The notes below the pieces were generated by a model. The model did not search any database, was not told where the DNA came from, and saw only the letters and a program-made list of their open reading frames with translations. A stretch of 12,992 bases of DNA from Anaerolineae bacterium (GTDB taxonomy: Bacteria; Chloroflexota; Anaerolineae; JAFGEY01): NCBI GenBank assembly GCA_016931365.1, contig JAFGEY010000162.1:1-12992 (forward strand), in the 5' to 3' direction. Position 1 is the stretch's first letter; every line of letters starts with the position of its first letter. The translations under genes and the position numbers were made by a program. Shown here piece by piece: positions 7,675 to 12,992 of this stretch.

Positions 7675-7773
7675 ACATACACAGCAATCAAAGCCACCCA
7701 TAGTTTCGGCAGGGTGGACAATTTATCCCTCTGGGTTGTCGTGGATTGGCCGCGACATGAAAGGAGACATGAG

Positions 7774-8331
7774 ATGCAGTTTACAGTTCAAGGTAAAGGG
7801 ATCGATGTCACAGAGCACTTGCACGATTACGTGGAGAAAAAATTGGGCCGGCTCGACCGCTATCTATCCACAATCAGCGAAGTTCGTATCGAATTGAGCA
7901 CCGAAAAAACGCGCAGCTCCGAAGACCGCTATGTGACCCAAGTAACGGTTCGCACCGACAGGACTATCTTGCGCGCTGAAGAGCGCACGGGTGACATTTT
8001 TACCTCGATAGACATGGTGATGGACAAGATCAAGCGGCAGATCGACCGGTACAAGGACAAACGTCGCTCCAGAAGCCGCAGCGCAGCAGCGGCGATGGAT
8101 GTCGAACCTGTTGAGCTGCCCGTCGCACTGGAAGAGGAAGAAGAACAAGGCCGGATCGTGCGCGTCAAACGCTTTTCGGTGACGCCGATGACTCCCGAGG
8201 AAGCCGTCGAGCAGATGGAACTCTTGGGGCATGACTTTTTCGTCTTTTACAATATGAACGAGGGCGAGATTAACGTGCTTTATAGCCGACGTGACGGCAA
8301 TTATGGACTGTTGCAGCCTGAAATGGGCTAG
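7774..8331 (+). CDS. hpf: long-form hibernation promoting factor (HPF/RaiA)
   Basis: A 185-residue ribosome hibernation factor that binds the decoding centre of idle 30S subunits. The C-terminal domain of the long form pairs two ribosomes into 100S dimers. Residues 1-105 are the S30AE domain (VQGKGIDVTEHLHDYVEKKL at the start, DIFTSIDMVMDKIKRQIDRY near the end). A basic then acidic linker (96-126, with a run of six Glu) leads to the dimerisation domain at about 127-185, with VRVKRFSVTPMTPEEAVEQM and DFFVFYNMNEGEINVLYSRR. The start at 7774 is set by AAGGAG (7761-7766); an upstream in-frame ATG at 7714 lacks a ribosome binding site. The 99-base gap after comF has only weak hairpins. The gene ends at the terminator at 8358-8390. 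Confidence 0.94.
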   Translation: MQFTVQGKGIDVTEHLHDYVEKKLGRLDRYLSTISEVRIELSTEKTRSSEDRYVTQVTVRTDRTILRAEERTGDIFTSIDMVMDKIKRQIDRYKDKRRSRSRSAAAAMDVEPVELPVALEEEEEQGRIVRVKRFSVTPMTPEEAVEQMELLGHDFFVFYNMNEGEINVLYSRRDGNYGLLQPEMG

Positions 8332-8357
8332 ACCTCTCAACCCTAGCAAACTGGATC

Positions 8358-8390
8358 AAAAAAGGCCGGAGAATGTTCTCCGGCCTTTTT
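8358..8390. terminator. bidirectional rho-independent terminator
   Basis: GGCCGGAGA (8364-8372) and TCTCCGGCC (8377-8385) form a perfect 9-bp stem with loop ATGT. Five T residues follow on the plus strand (8386-8390), and six A residues precede it (8358-8363), giving a T-run on the minus strand. It lies between the convergent ends of hpf (+) and the 64-residue gene (-) and can stop both. Confidence 0.93.
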
Positions 8391-8403
8391 GTTTACCTCA
8401 AGG

Positions 8404-8598
8404 TTAGCGAATGAAAAACGATAACACAACCAACAGCGCAAATATCCCTGCCGCCAGAATGGCGACCCGTTTCAGATCGGCGATCACGTACCCGTATTCA
8501 TTTTCGGCGGCCGACTCGGACGCCTTGGGCATTTCCAGCCGGACTGCATGAGTTTCGCCTGTGGGCATTTTGCGCGTGCGATTCGATCCTTTAGCCAT
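8404..8598 (-). CDS. 64-residue predicted tail-anchored membrane protein, unknown function
   Basis: I do not recognise a named family. The protein has a basic, polar N-terminus (MAKGSNRTRK), a short acidic patch near 28-36, and one hydrophobic segment at about residues 45-63 that ends in FFIR at the C-terminus. This predicts a tail anchor with the bulk in the cytoplasm, although the opposite orientation cannot be excluded. Support for a real gene: a purine-rich GGAGAGGG ribosome binding site (minus strand, about 8609-8616) roughly 10 bases before the ATG, a consensus promoter just upstream (8635-8662), and a terminator directly after the stop. It lies downstream of the sortase gene on the same strand but has its own promoter. 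Confidence 0.72.
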   Translation of the reverse strand: MAKGSNRTRKMPTGETHAVRLEMPKASESAAENEYGYVIADLKRVAILAAGIFALLVVLSFFIR

Positions 8599-8634
8599 AA
8601 ATTGCGGTCCCTCTCCAGTCTGTGATATGCCCAG

Positions 8635-8662
8635 ATTATACTCCGAGACGCCACATTGTCAA
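8635..8662 (-). promoter_or_regulatory. consensus sigma70 promoter of the 64-residue gene
   Basis: On the minus strand, TTGACA (8662-8657) and TATAAT (8640-8635) are both perfect consensus boxes with a 16-base spacer. Initiation near 8628 leaves a leader of about 30 bases. Such a strong promoter on so small a gene suggests high expression. Confidence 0.85.
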
Positions 8663-8668
8663 TTGCTT

Positions 8669-8713
8669 GCGTAACTGCTCAACCGGAAAGCGGCATGAGT
8701 TGAGCAGTTACGC
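8669..8713. repeat. perfect 14-bp inverted repeat between sortase gene and small gene
   Basis: GCGTAACTGCTCAA (8669-8682) and TTGAGCAGTTACGC (8700-8713) are exact reverse complements around a 17-base loop. It begins 11 bases after the sortase stop codon and ends 6 bases before the -35 box of the small gene (both read on the minus strand). No T-run follows on either strand, so it is not a canonical terminator. It could be a 3'-end stabilising hairpin for the sortase mRNA, an operator, or a mobile palindrome. Confidence 0.8.
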
Positions 8714-8724
8714 GAGGTTGGCGA

Positions 8725-9606
8725 TCATTGCTCAAGTTCGGCGATCACCACCAGGCGATGCGAGTCGACCATGTACGGGTAGCAGGTCATCAGTGAGACA
8801 ATCGGCGAACTGGTAGGATACATAATGCTCACATCTTTGGGATCGACAATGCGCGTGGCGCGCACGACATAGGTATAAGGCTGTTGCCCGGCGTAGACGA
8901 TGACTGGGTCGCCGACCTTGACGTTCTCCAGGTAGCGGAAAATTTCGCCATAGACGTCATTGTGTCCGGAGATGAAAACGTTGCCTCGCTCGCCCGGGTT
9001 CGCCGAGCCGACGTGATGCCCCGCCCCTTTTTTGAGTTGTTCCCAGTCGTCGCCTTCGACTACCGGCACGTCGACGTTGATGCTGGGAATGACCAACCGC
9101 GTCGGCGACTGCGGTCCCGGTGTCGGGATGACCATTGCCGGGACAGGGTTAAGGGGCTGCGTCTCGCCGCCGGCGACGGTCGGCGGCATGTGGCCGCCGG
9201 GCAGGACTGCAGCGCGAATCAACGGTGTGGCAGTAGGCGTAGGTAGTGCCTGGGCAGCCTGGCCTTCGTTCCACTCCTGGTTGAGGTTGCGCACGCTGAA
9301 CGCGAGGCTGATTACAATGGCGATCAGCCCGACCAGCGCAACCACCTCGACGCCCAACAACAATCGATCGCGCCAACTGGACGGCGATTTGGTCTTGAAC
9401 ACTTGGGCCCGTCGTTCGGACTTGGGCACGCGGACCACAGTTTGGATGGCCGCTGTTCCCTCTTGATGGACAATGACCGACTCATCGGGCGCTGTGGCAA
9501 TGCCGATCCGGCGCAGACGCGCCAGCCGCTCTTCGCGGCGACGGATGAGCAGAATTTCTTCCAGTTCTTCGATGGTCAATTCATCCACATAACGTCGATC
9601 ACCCAT
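8725..9606 (-). CDS. class D-like sortase with long cytoplasmic N-terminus
   Basis: A 293-residue membrane-bound cysteine transpeptidase. Sortases cleave a sorting motif on exported proteins and attach them to the cell surface or to each other. The catalytic trio is visible: His215 in ISGHND, Cys275 in SLMTCYPY and Arg284 in SHRLVV. The TCYP form resembles class D sortases. One membrane segment lies at about residues 82-105. It is preceded by about 80 cytoplasmic residues with a charged probable helix (TIEELEEILLIRRREERLAR) and followed by a Pro/Thr/Gly-rich stalk (about 115-165). The start at 9606 is preferred because AAGGAG (minus, 9622-9617) is 10 bases away; an ATG at 9615 lies only 1 base from that site. 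No obvious sorting-signal substrate is encoded in the window. Confidence 0.93.
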   Translation of the reverse strand: MGDRRYVDELTIEELEEILLIRRREERLARLRRIGIATAPDESVIVHQEGTAAIQTVVRVPKSERRAQVFKTKSPSSWRDRLLLGVEVVALVGLIAIVISLAFSVRNLNQEWNEGQAAQALPTPTATPLIRAAVLPGGHMPPTVAGGETQPLNPVPAMVIPTPGPQSPTRLVIPSINVDVPVVEGDDWEQLKKGAGHHVGSANPGERGNVFISGHNDVYGEIFRYLENVKVGDPVIVYAGQQPYTYVVRATRIVDPKDVSIMYPTSSPIVSLMTCYPYMVDSHRLVVIAELEQ

Positions 9607-9656
9607 CGACGGCATACTCCTTGGAACTTGTTCGTGTATCTTGTCCCTTTGTTTCG

Positions 9657-9685
9657 ATTATACCGGATATTTTATGTCGAGTCAA
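9657..9685 (-). promoter_or_regulatory. sigma70 promoter of the sortase gene
   Basis: On the minus strand, TTGACT (9685-9680) and a perfect TATAAT (9662-9657) are separated by the optimal 17 bases. Initiation near 9650 gives a leader of about 45 bases to the preferred ATG at 9606. It faces away from the promoter at 9739-9767. Confidence 0.85.
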
Positions 9686-9738
9686 GCCTGGGTTGCCAAT
9701 GCCCATTGAGTGCAGAAATGCCGCAATTCGGGACCAGA

Positions 9739-9767
9739 TTGACAATCCAGGCAAGCAATGCTACAGT
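9739..9767 (+). promoter_or_regulatory. sigma70-like promoter of the dehydrogenase gene
   Basis: A perfect TTGACA (9739-9744) is followed after 17 bases by TACAGT (9762-9767), which matches the -10 consensus at four of six positions. Initiation near 9774 would leave about 20 bases before the ATG at 9796, just enough for AAGGAGG (9784-9790). It is divergent from the sortase promoter, with 53 bases between the two -35 boxes. Confidence 0.65.
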
Positions 9768-9795
9768 TGTGTCGAGTTCACCCAAGGAGGCAGTT

Positions 9796-10791
9796 ATGTC
9801 TGGGACAATTCGAGCGGTCCAGTTTGGATTGGGCCCCATCGGCAACGCGGTGGCACGGCACGTGGTCGAGCGCGAGGGCATTACGCTGGTCGGCGGAGTG
9901 GACATCGATCCGACCAAAGTAGGACGAGATGTGGGCAAAGTGATTGGTCTGGCAAAGCCACTTGGCTTTGCGGTCAGCCACACCCTGGCCGATGCGCTGG
10001 CTCAGTCACCGGCAGACGTGGTGCTGCATACCACCAGCTCATACTTTGATCTGTTCAAACCTCAGATCATAAACATTCTGCAAGCCGGTCTGAATGTGGT
10101 TTCGACCGCCGAAGAGATGTCTTTTCCCTGGCTGGCGCATGCTGAGGCCGCAGCGGAGATCGATGCCGCAGCCAAACGAGCGGGCAAGACGGTGCTGGCG
10201 ACCGGCGTCAACCCCGGGTTTTTGATGGATGCGCTGCCGCTGGCGCTGACCGGCATTTGTCAGCAGGTGAATCACATCGACGTGCGGCGGGTGATCAATG
10301 CCTCCACGCGGCGCGGGCCGTTCCAGGCCAAGATCGGCGCAGGGATGACTGTACAGGATTTTGAGGCCAAGATGGCCGCCGGACGGATGGGGCATGTCGG
10401 GCTGCCAGAATCGATAGGAATGGTCTTTGATACGCTTGGAAAATCGCTGGTTCGCTATGAGTCCAACGTCGAGCCGGTGGTGGCCGAACGGCTGACCAAG
10501 ACCGACTATTTTGAGGTGCAGCCGGGGCGAGTGATTGGCCTCAAGCAGACAGCGCGCGCCGATGCGCCGGGCGGCGAATTCATGGCGTTGACCTTTATCG
10601 CGGCGTTGGATGCCGGTGACGAGCAGGACACGCTGATCATCACCGGCCGGCCAAACCTCAAAGTAACGCTTCAGGGCACCAACGGCGACCTGGCGACGGT
10701 AGCCATCGTCGTCAATGCCGCCCGGCGGGTGTGCGAGGCCGCGCCCGGTTTGCTGACGATGCGCGACCTGCCATTGATCACCTGGTGGTGA
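9796..10791 (+). CDS. NAD(P)-dependent dehydrogenase of the 2,4-diaminopentanoate / native amine dehydrogenase type
   Basis: A 331-residue cytoplasmic oxidoreductase with dihydrodipicolinate-reductase-like architecture. The Rossmann domain starts with FGLGPIGNAVARHVVE (10-25). Asp36 in GGVDIDPTKVGRDVG ends the second strand and may influence cofactor choice. The motif STAEEMSFPW (103-112) corresponds to the Glu-containing active-site segment I recall from 2,4-diaminopentanoate dehydrogenases and native amine dehydrogenases. TGVNPGFLMDALP (about 201-213) follows, and the C-terminal substrate domain is complete. Such enzymes interconvert an amine or diamino acid with a ketone plus ammonia; the substrate here is not predictable. 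ATG 9796 is chosen from AAGGAGG (9784-9790) 5 bases upstream; the frame stays open much further upstream but without a start signal. It appears monocistronic and divergent from the sortase gene. Confidence 0.82.
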   Translation: MSGTIRAVQFGLGPIGNAVARHVVEREGITLVGGVDIDPTKVGRDVGKVIGLAKPLGFAVSHTLADALAQSPADVVLHTTSSYFDLFKPQIINILQAGLNVVSTAEEMSFPWLAHAEAAAEIDAAAKRAGKTVLATGVNPGFLMDALPLALTGICQQVNHIDVRRVINASTRRGPFQAKIGAGMTVQDFEAKMAAGRMGHVGLPESIGMVFDTLGKSLVRYESNVEPVVAERLTKTDYFEVQPGRVIGLKQTARADAPGGEFMALTFIAALDAGDEQDTLIITGRPNLKVTLQGTNGDLATVAIVVNAARRVCEAAPGLLTMRDLPLITWW

Positions 10792-10818
10792 AAAAAAGCA
10801 CGCCGGCGACCAAAGCTG

Positions 10819-10827
10819 TGATATAAT
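10819..10827 (+). promoter_or_regulatory. extended -10 promoter of the kinase remnant-pcm-amrS run
   Basis: TGATATAAT is a perfect extended -10 element (TG, one base, TATAAT at 10822-10827). No good -35 box lies 16-18 bases upstream, as is usual for extended -10 promoters. Initiation near 10834 gives a 30-base leader to the ATG at 10865. Confidence 0.65.
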
Positions 10828-10864
10828 TAAAGCGAGTTTGATCCATAGCGCTCGGAGTACAAGG

Positions 10865-11150
10865 ATGAACCTGGTTTTGATTTATGGCCCGCCCGCTGCC
10901 GGCAAATTGACGGTGGCAAATGTATTGCGACCACGGCGTGCTTCAGGATCGCGTCGTCTCGCCCGACCGCGAGGCGTTTCAGAAATTGCGCTCCGTTCAG
11001 GGACTTGAGGAGGCGCTGGAGCGCTGGGATTTTTTCACCCCCATGCCCGATTCGGATACCCGGAGCATCGACAACACGGCCCTGGATCCCACCGAGGCTG
11101 CCGTGCAAATCGTCGCTCATTTCGGGCTTGAGACTCAAAAGAGTGGCTGA
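10865..11150 (+). pseudogene. P-loop kinase-like (AAA/shikimate-kinase-like) gene broken by internal deletion and frameshift
   Basis: The ATG at 10865, with GGAG (10854-10857) 7 bases upstream, encodes MNLVLIYGPPAAGKLTVAN, a Walker A start typical of a family of small nucleotide kinases of about 175-180 residues that I recall. Codon 20 onward becomes unrelated, Arg-rich sequence and stops at 11006-11008. In another frame, from about 10920 to 11150, YCDHGVLQDRVVSPDREAFQ and later DFFTPMPDS, SIDNTAL and AAVQIVAHFGLE match the C-terminal third of the same family. About 90 central residues appear lost between 10919 and 10923, with a frame change. The promoter is retained and the stop codon overlaps the pcm start (TGATG at 11148-11152). 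The family match is from memory; an assembly or read error could mimic this. Confidence 0.8.
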
Positions 11151-11830
11151 TGTCTGAGTGCGAATCCGTTTCAGAGACCGATCAACTGCGCGAGCAAATG
11201 GTGCGCACACAGATCGCGGCGCGCGGCATCCGCGACACACGGGTGCTGGCGGCGATGCGCGCCGTGCCGCGCCACTGCTTTGTCCCTGCCCATGCGATTC
11301 ACACCGCTTACCGGGACTCGCCGCAGCCGATCGGCATGGGACAGACCATCTCGCAGCCCTACATCGTGGCCGTGATGTCCGAACTGCTGCGTCTGACGGG
11401 CAGCGAACGCGTGCTGGAGATCGGCACCGGTTCCGGCTATCAGGCGGCGATCCTGGGCCAGCTTGCCGCCGCGGTGATCACCGTCGAGCGCTTTGCCAGC
11501 CTGGCCAAAGAGGCGTCGGCTGTGCTTGCCGAGCTGGGCTATGACAACGTCCAGGTCAAGGTGGGAGATGGCACGCTGGGCTGGCCCGACGGCGCGCCGT
11601 ACGACGCGATTATAGTCACTGCTGCTGCGCCGGATGTGCCGGAGCCGCTCAAGGCACAGTTGGCCGAGGGCGGCCGGTTGGTTGCGCCGATCGGCCCGCG
11701 ATGGTCACAAGAACTAGTGCGCGTCTGGCGGCGCGGCGACGAATTACGGACTGAACAATTGATCGGTGTATCTTTTGTGCCGCTGATCGGCGAACACGGC
11801 TGGCACGAGCGCGGGGATGTGTGGAGGTAA
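11150..11830 (+). CDS. pcm: protein-L-isoaspartate O-methyltransferase
   Basis: A 226-residue cytoplasmic repair enzyme that methylates L-isoaspartyl residues in damaged proteins, using S-adenosylmethionine. The N-terminal LREQMVRTQIAARGIRD and VPRHCFVP are family hallmarks. GQTISQPY (64-71) carries the conserved substrate-side Ser68. Motif I VLEIGTGSGYQAA lies at 88-100, and the later SAM-fold strands ITVER and YDAIIVTAAAPDVPEPL are intact. The length is normal. The ATG overlaps the stop of the broken kinase gene (TGATG), and the ribosome binding site is weak, so translation was probably coupled to the upstream gene. The stop overlaps the Shine-Dalgarno of amrS, three bases apart from its start, so the two genes are almost certainly co-transcribed. 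Confidence 0.95.
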   Translation: MSECESVSETDQLREQMVRTQIAARGIRDTRVLAAMRAVPRHCFVPAHAIHTAYRDSPQPIGMGQTISQPYIVAVMSELLRLTGSERVLEIGTGSGYQAAILGQLAAAVITVERFASLAKEASAVLAELGYDNVQVKVGDGTLGWPDGAPYDAIIVTAAAPDVPEPLKAQLAEGGRLVAPIGPRWSQELVRVWRRGDELRTEQLIGVSFVPLIGEHGWHERGDVWR

Positions 11831-11833
11831 AAG

Positions 11834-12856
11834 ATGCGTGAAGCGATGCTGTACCAAAAACTAGATGATAATGCGGTTCGATGTATGCTTTGCGCCCATC
11901 ATTGCCTGATCCATCCCGGCAAGACGGGTATCTGCGGCGTGCGCGAGAACCGCGAGGGGGTGCTGTACACGCTGGTTTACGGAAAAACCATTTCTGCCGC
12001 CGTCGATCCGATTGAGAAAAAGCCGCTGTATCATTTTTATCCGGGCGCGATGGCCTTTTCAATTGCTACCGTGGGCTGCAATTTCTCCTGCCGGTTCTGC
12101 CAGAACGCCGACATTTCGCAGGCTCCGCGCGATCATCCACGTGCGCTCAGCGAGGACGGTTGGGGATGGGATCGCGATCTGGCGCCGGAGCAAGTGGTGC
12201 GCATGGCGCAGCGAGAGCGTTGCCAGACCATTGCCTATACCTACACCGAGCCGACCATCTTTTTTGAGTACGCCAATGACTGTGCTGTGCTGGCGTCGCA
12301 GGCCGGGATCAAGAACATCTTTGTCTCCAACGGCTATATGACCGCCGAGGCGCTGGATACGATCGGGGACAACCTCCATGCGGCGAACATCGACCTCAAG
12401 GGATCGGATGCGTTCTACAGGTCATTGTGCGGGGCGCGGCAGCAGCCGGTTCTGGATTCGATCGCCAAGATGCGCCAGATGGGCGTCTGGGTCGAGGTGA
12501 CGACGCTGGTGGTGCCGGGGCACAACGACGATGAGGAGACACTGCGCGCCATCGCCGAGTTTCTGGCATCGGTCGACCCGGATATGCCCTGGCATGTGTC
12601 ACGGTTTATCCCCTGCTACAAGCTGCTCGACGCGCCGCCGACGCCCGAGTCTACGCTGCACCGCGCTGTCGAGATCGGCTATGCGGCGGGGCTGCGCTAC
12701 GTCTACGCCGGCAACGTGCCCGGCAGCCCGTACGAGCACACACGCTGTCCAGAATGCGGGCAGATTTGCATTCACCGGCACGGATATGCAATTCGCAACT
12801 TGATGAAGGGGAAAAAATGCCCTACCTGCGGGTATGAGCTGGCAGTGATCCTCTAG
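11834..12856 (+). CDS. amrS: AmmeMemoRadiSam system radical SAM enzyme AmrS
   Basis: A 340-residue radical S-adenosylmethionine enzyme of the pyruvate-formate-lyase-activating-enzyme-like group (COG1180). The 4Fe-4S/SAM motif is C82-N-F-S-C86-R-F-C89. An N-terminal Cys set (C17, C20, C24, C34; CMLCAHHC then TGICGV) and the stretch AVDPIEKKPLYHFYPG are hallmarks of the AmrS subfamily. The C-terminus adds a rubredoxin-like Cys set (C305, C308, C329, C332). The partners that define the AmmeMemoRadiSam group (AMMECR1-like AmrA and Memo-like AmrB) are not visible, and no gene follows in the last 136 bases. The reaction is not established. GGAGGT (11823-11828) precedes the ATG and overlaps the pcm stop, placing the gene in the same transcript as pcm. 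Confidence 0.92.
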   Translation: MREAMLYQKLDDNAVRCMLCAHHCLIHPGKTGICGVRENREGVLYTLVYGKTISAAVDPIEKKPLYHFYPGAMAFSIATVGCNFSCRFCQNADISQAPRDHPRALSEDGWGWDRDLAPEQVVRMAQRERCQTIAYTYTEPTIFFEYANDCAVLASQAGIKNIFVSNGYMTAEALDTIGDNLHAANIDLKGSDAFYRSLCGARQQPVLDSIAKMRQMGVWVEVTTLVVPGHNDDEETLRAIAEFLASVDPDMPWHVSRFIPCYKLLDAPPTPESTLHRAVEIGYAAGLRYVYAGNVPGSPYEHTRCPECGQICIHRHGYAIRNLMKGKKCPTCGYELAVIL

Positions 12857-12890
12857 AAGCAATACCTTTCAAATAAGGAGAGCAAGCGTC

Positions 12891-12933
12891 GGTCGAGTAG
12901 CCGCTACGTTCTTTGTGGCGGCATATCGAGACC
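12891..12933. repeat. REP-like palindromic intergenic element
   Basis: The element is bounded by GGTCGAGTAG (12891-12900) and TATCGAGACC (12924-12933), with an inner hairpin GCCGCTAC (12900-12907) / GTGGCGGC (12915-12922), 8 bp including one wobble, loop GTTCTTT. From memory, this layout (GGTCGAGTAG, GC-rich hairpin, TATCGAGACC) resembles palindromic intergenic repeats abundant in some high-GC genomes, notably actinobacteria. It lies 35 bases after amrS. Confidence 0.7.
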
Positions 12934-12981
12934 ACGCGAGCGGTTTAGGCTGCTGAAATTCGCTTGTTCGGGCCGCGCCTG

Positions 12982-12992
12982 GGTCTCGATAC
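12982..12992. repeat. start of a second REP-like element in opposite orientation (partial)
   Basis: GGTCTCGATA (12982-12991) is the exact reverse complement of TATCGAGACC at 12924-12933. It reads as the first end of another copy, inverted and cut off by the window edge. The 48 bases between the two (12934-12981) hold no gene that I can see. Confidence 0.65.

Noticed and set aside
7694..7717. CCACCC/GGGTGG hairpin between comF and hpf
   Set aside because: A 6-bp stem with a 12-base loop and no T-run; too weak to call a terminator.
9403..9795. N-terminal extension of the dehydrogenase frame
   Set aside because: It runs antisense through the sortase gene and both divergent promoters. The Rossmann motif begins 10 residues after ATG 9796, which has AAGGAGG.
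12531..12803. Arg/Cys-rich plus-strand frame inside amrS
   Set aside because: A shifted-frame shadow of AmrS with no motif and no start signal.

Overview
The window is a stretch of bacterial chromosome of moderate to high GC, most likely from a member of the Chloroflexota (Anaerolineae-like). That assignment is inferred from gene content and protein style: a Tad pilus operon with a receiver-domain CpaE, a long-form HPF, a class D-like sortase with a long cytoplasmic N-terminus, and AmrS. It has not been tested by phylogeny. Genes are densely packed with good Shine-Dalgarno sites. No tRNA, rRNA, CRISPR array, transposase or phage gene is visible.

Positions 1-6853 (+) hold the export half of a tight-adherence (Tad/Flp) type IV pilus locus. 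The 3' end of a von Willebrand A-domain protein, probably a TadG-like surface or pseudopilin component, is followed by a hairpin-rich gap (566-848) with terminator-like structures and a near-consensus sigma70 promoter. Then come cpaB (periplasmic), cpaE (receiver plus MinD-like ATPase), cpaF/tadA (motor ATPase), tadB and tadC (inner-membrane platform). Together these would form the motor and inner-membrane base. Prepilin, prepilin peptidase and secretin genes are not in the window. Two internal gaps carry hairpins that abut or enter the next gene's ribosome binding site.

Positions 6970-8390 (+) hold comF (phosphoribosyltransferase-like competence protein) and a long-form hibernation promoting factor, closed by a strong bidirectional terminator. 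Positions 8404-9606 (-) hold a 64-residue predicted tail-anchored protein and a sortase, each with its own near-consensus promoter. A perfect 14-bp inverted repeat lies between them. Divergent from the sortase, a dehydrogenase of the 2,4-diaminopentanoate dehydrogenase / native amine dehydrogenase type runs from 9796 to 10791 (+).

Positions 10819-12856 (+) form an operon-like run. It contains a small P-loop kinase gene broken by an internal deletion and frameshift, pcm (protein-L-isoaspartate methyltransferase), whose start codon overlaps the stop of the broken gene, and amrS (radical SAM enzyme of the AmmeMemoRadiSam group). The last 100 bases carry a REP-like palindromic element and the beginning of a second one in opposite orientation.

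No clearly new multi-gene system is proven here. The points most worth a second look are the decayed kinase that keeps its promoter and coupling to pcm, the pseudoknot-capable gap before cpaB, the hairpins at tad ribosome binding sites, the CpaE with a complete receiver domain but a Cys in place of the P-loop Lys, and the paired palindromes at the right edge.
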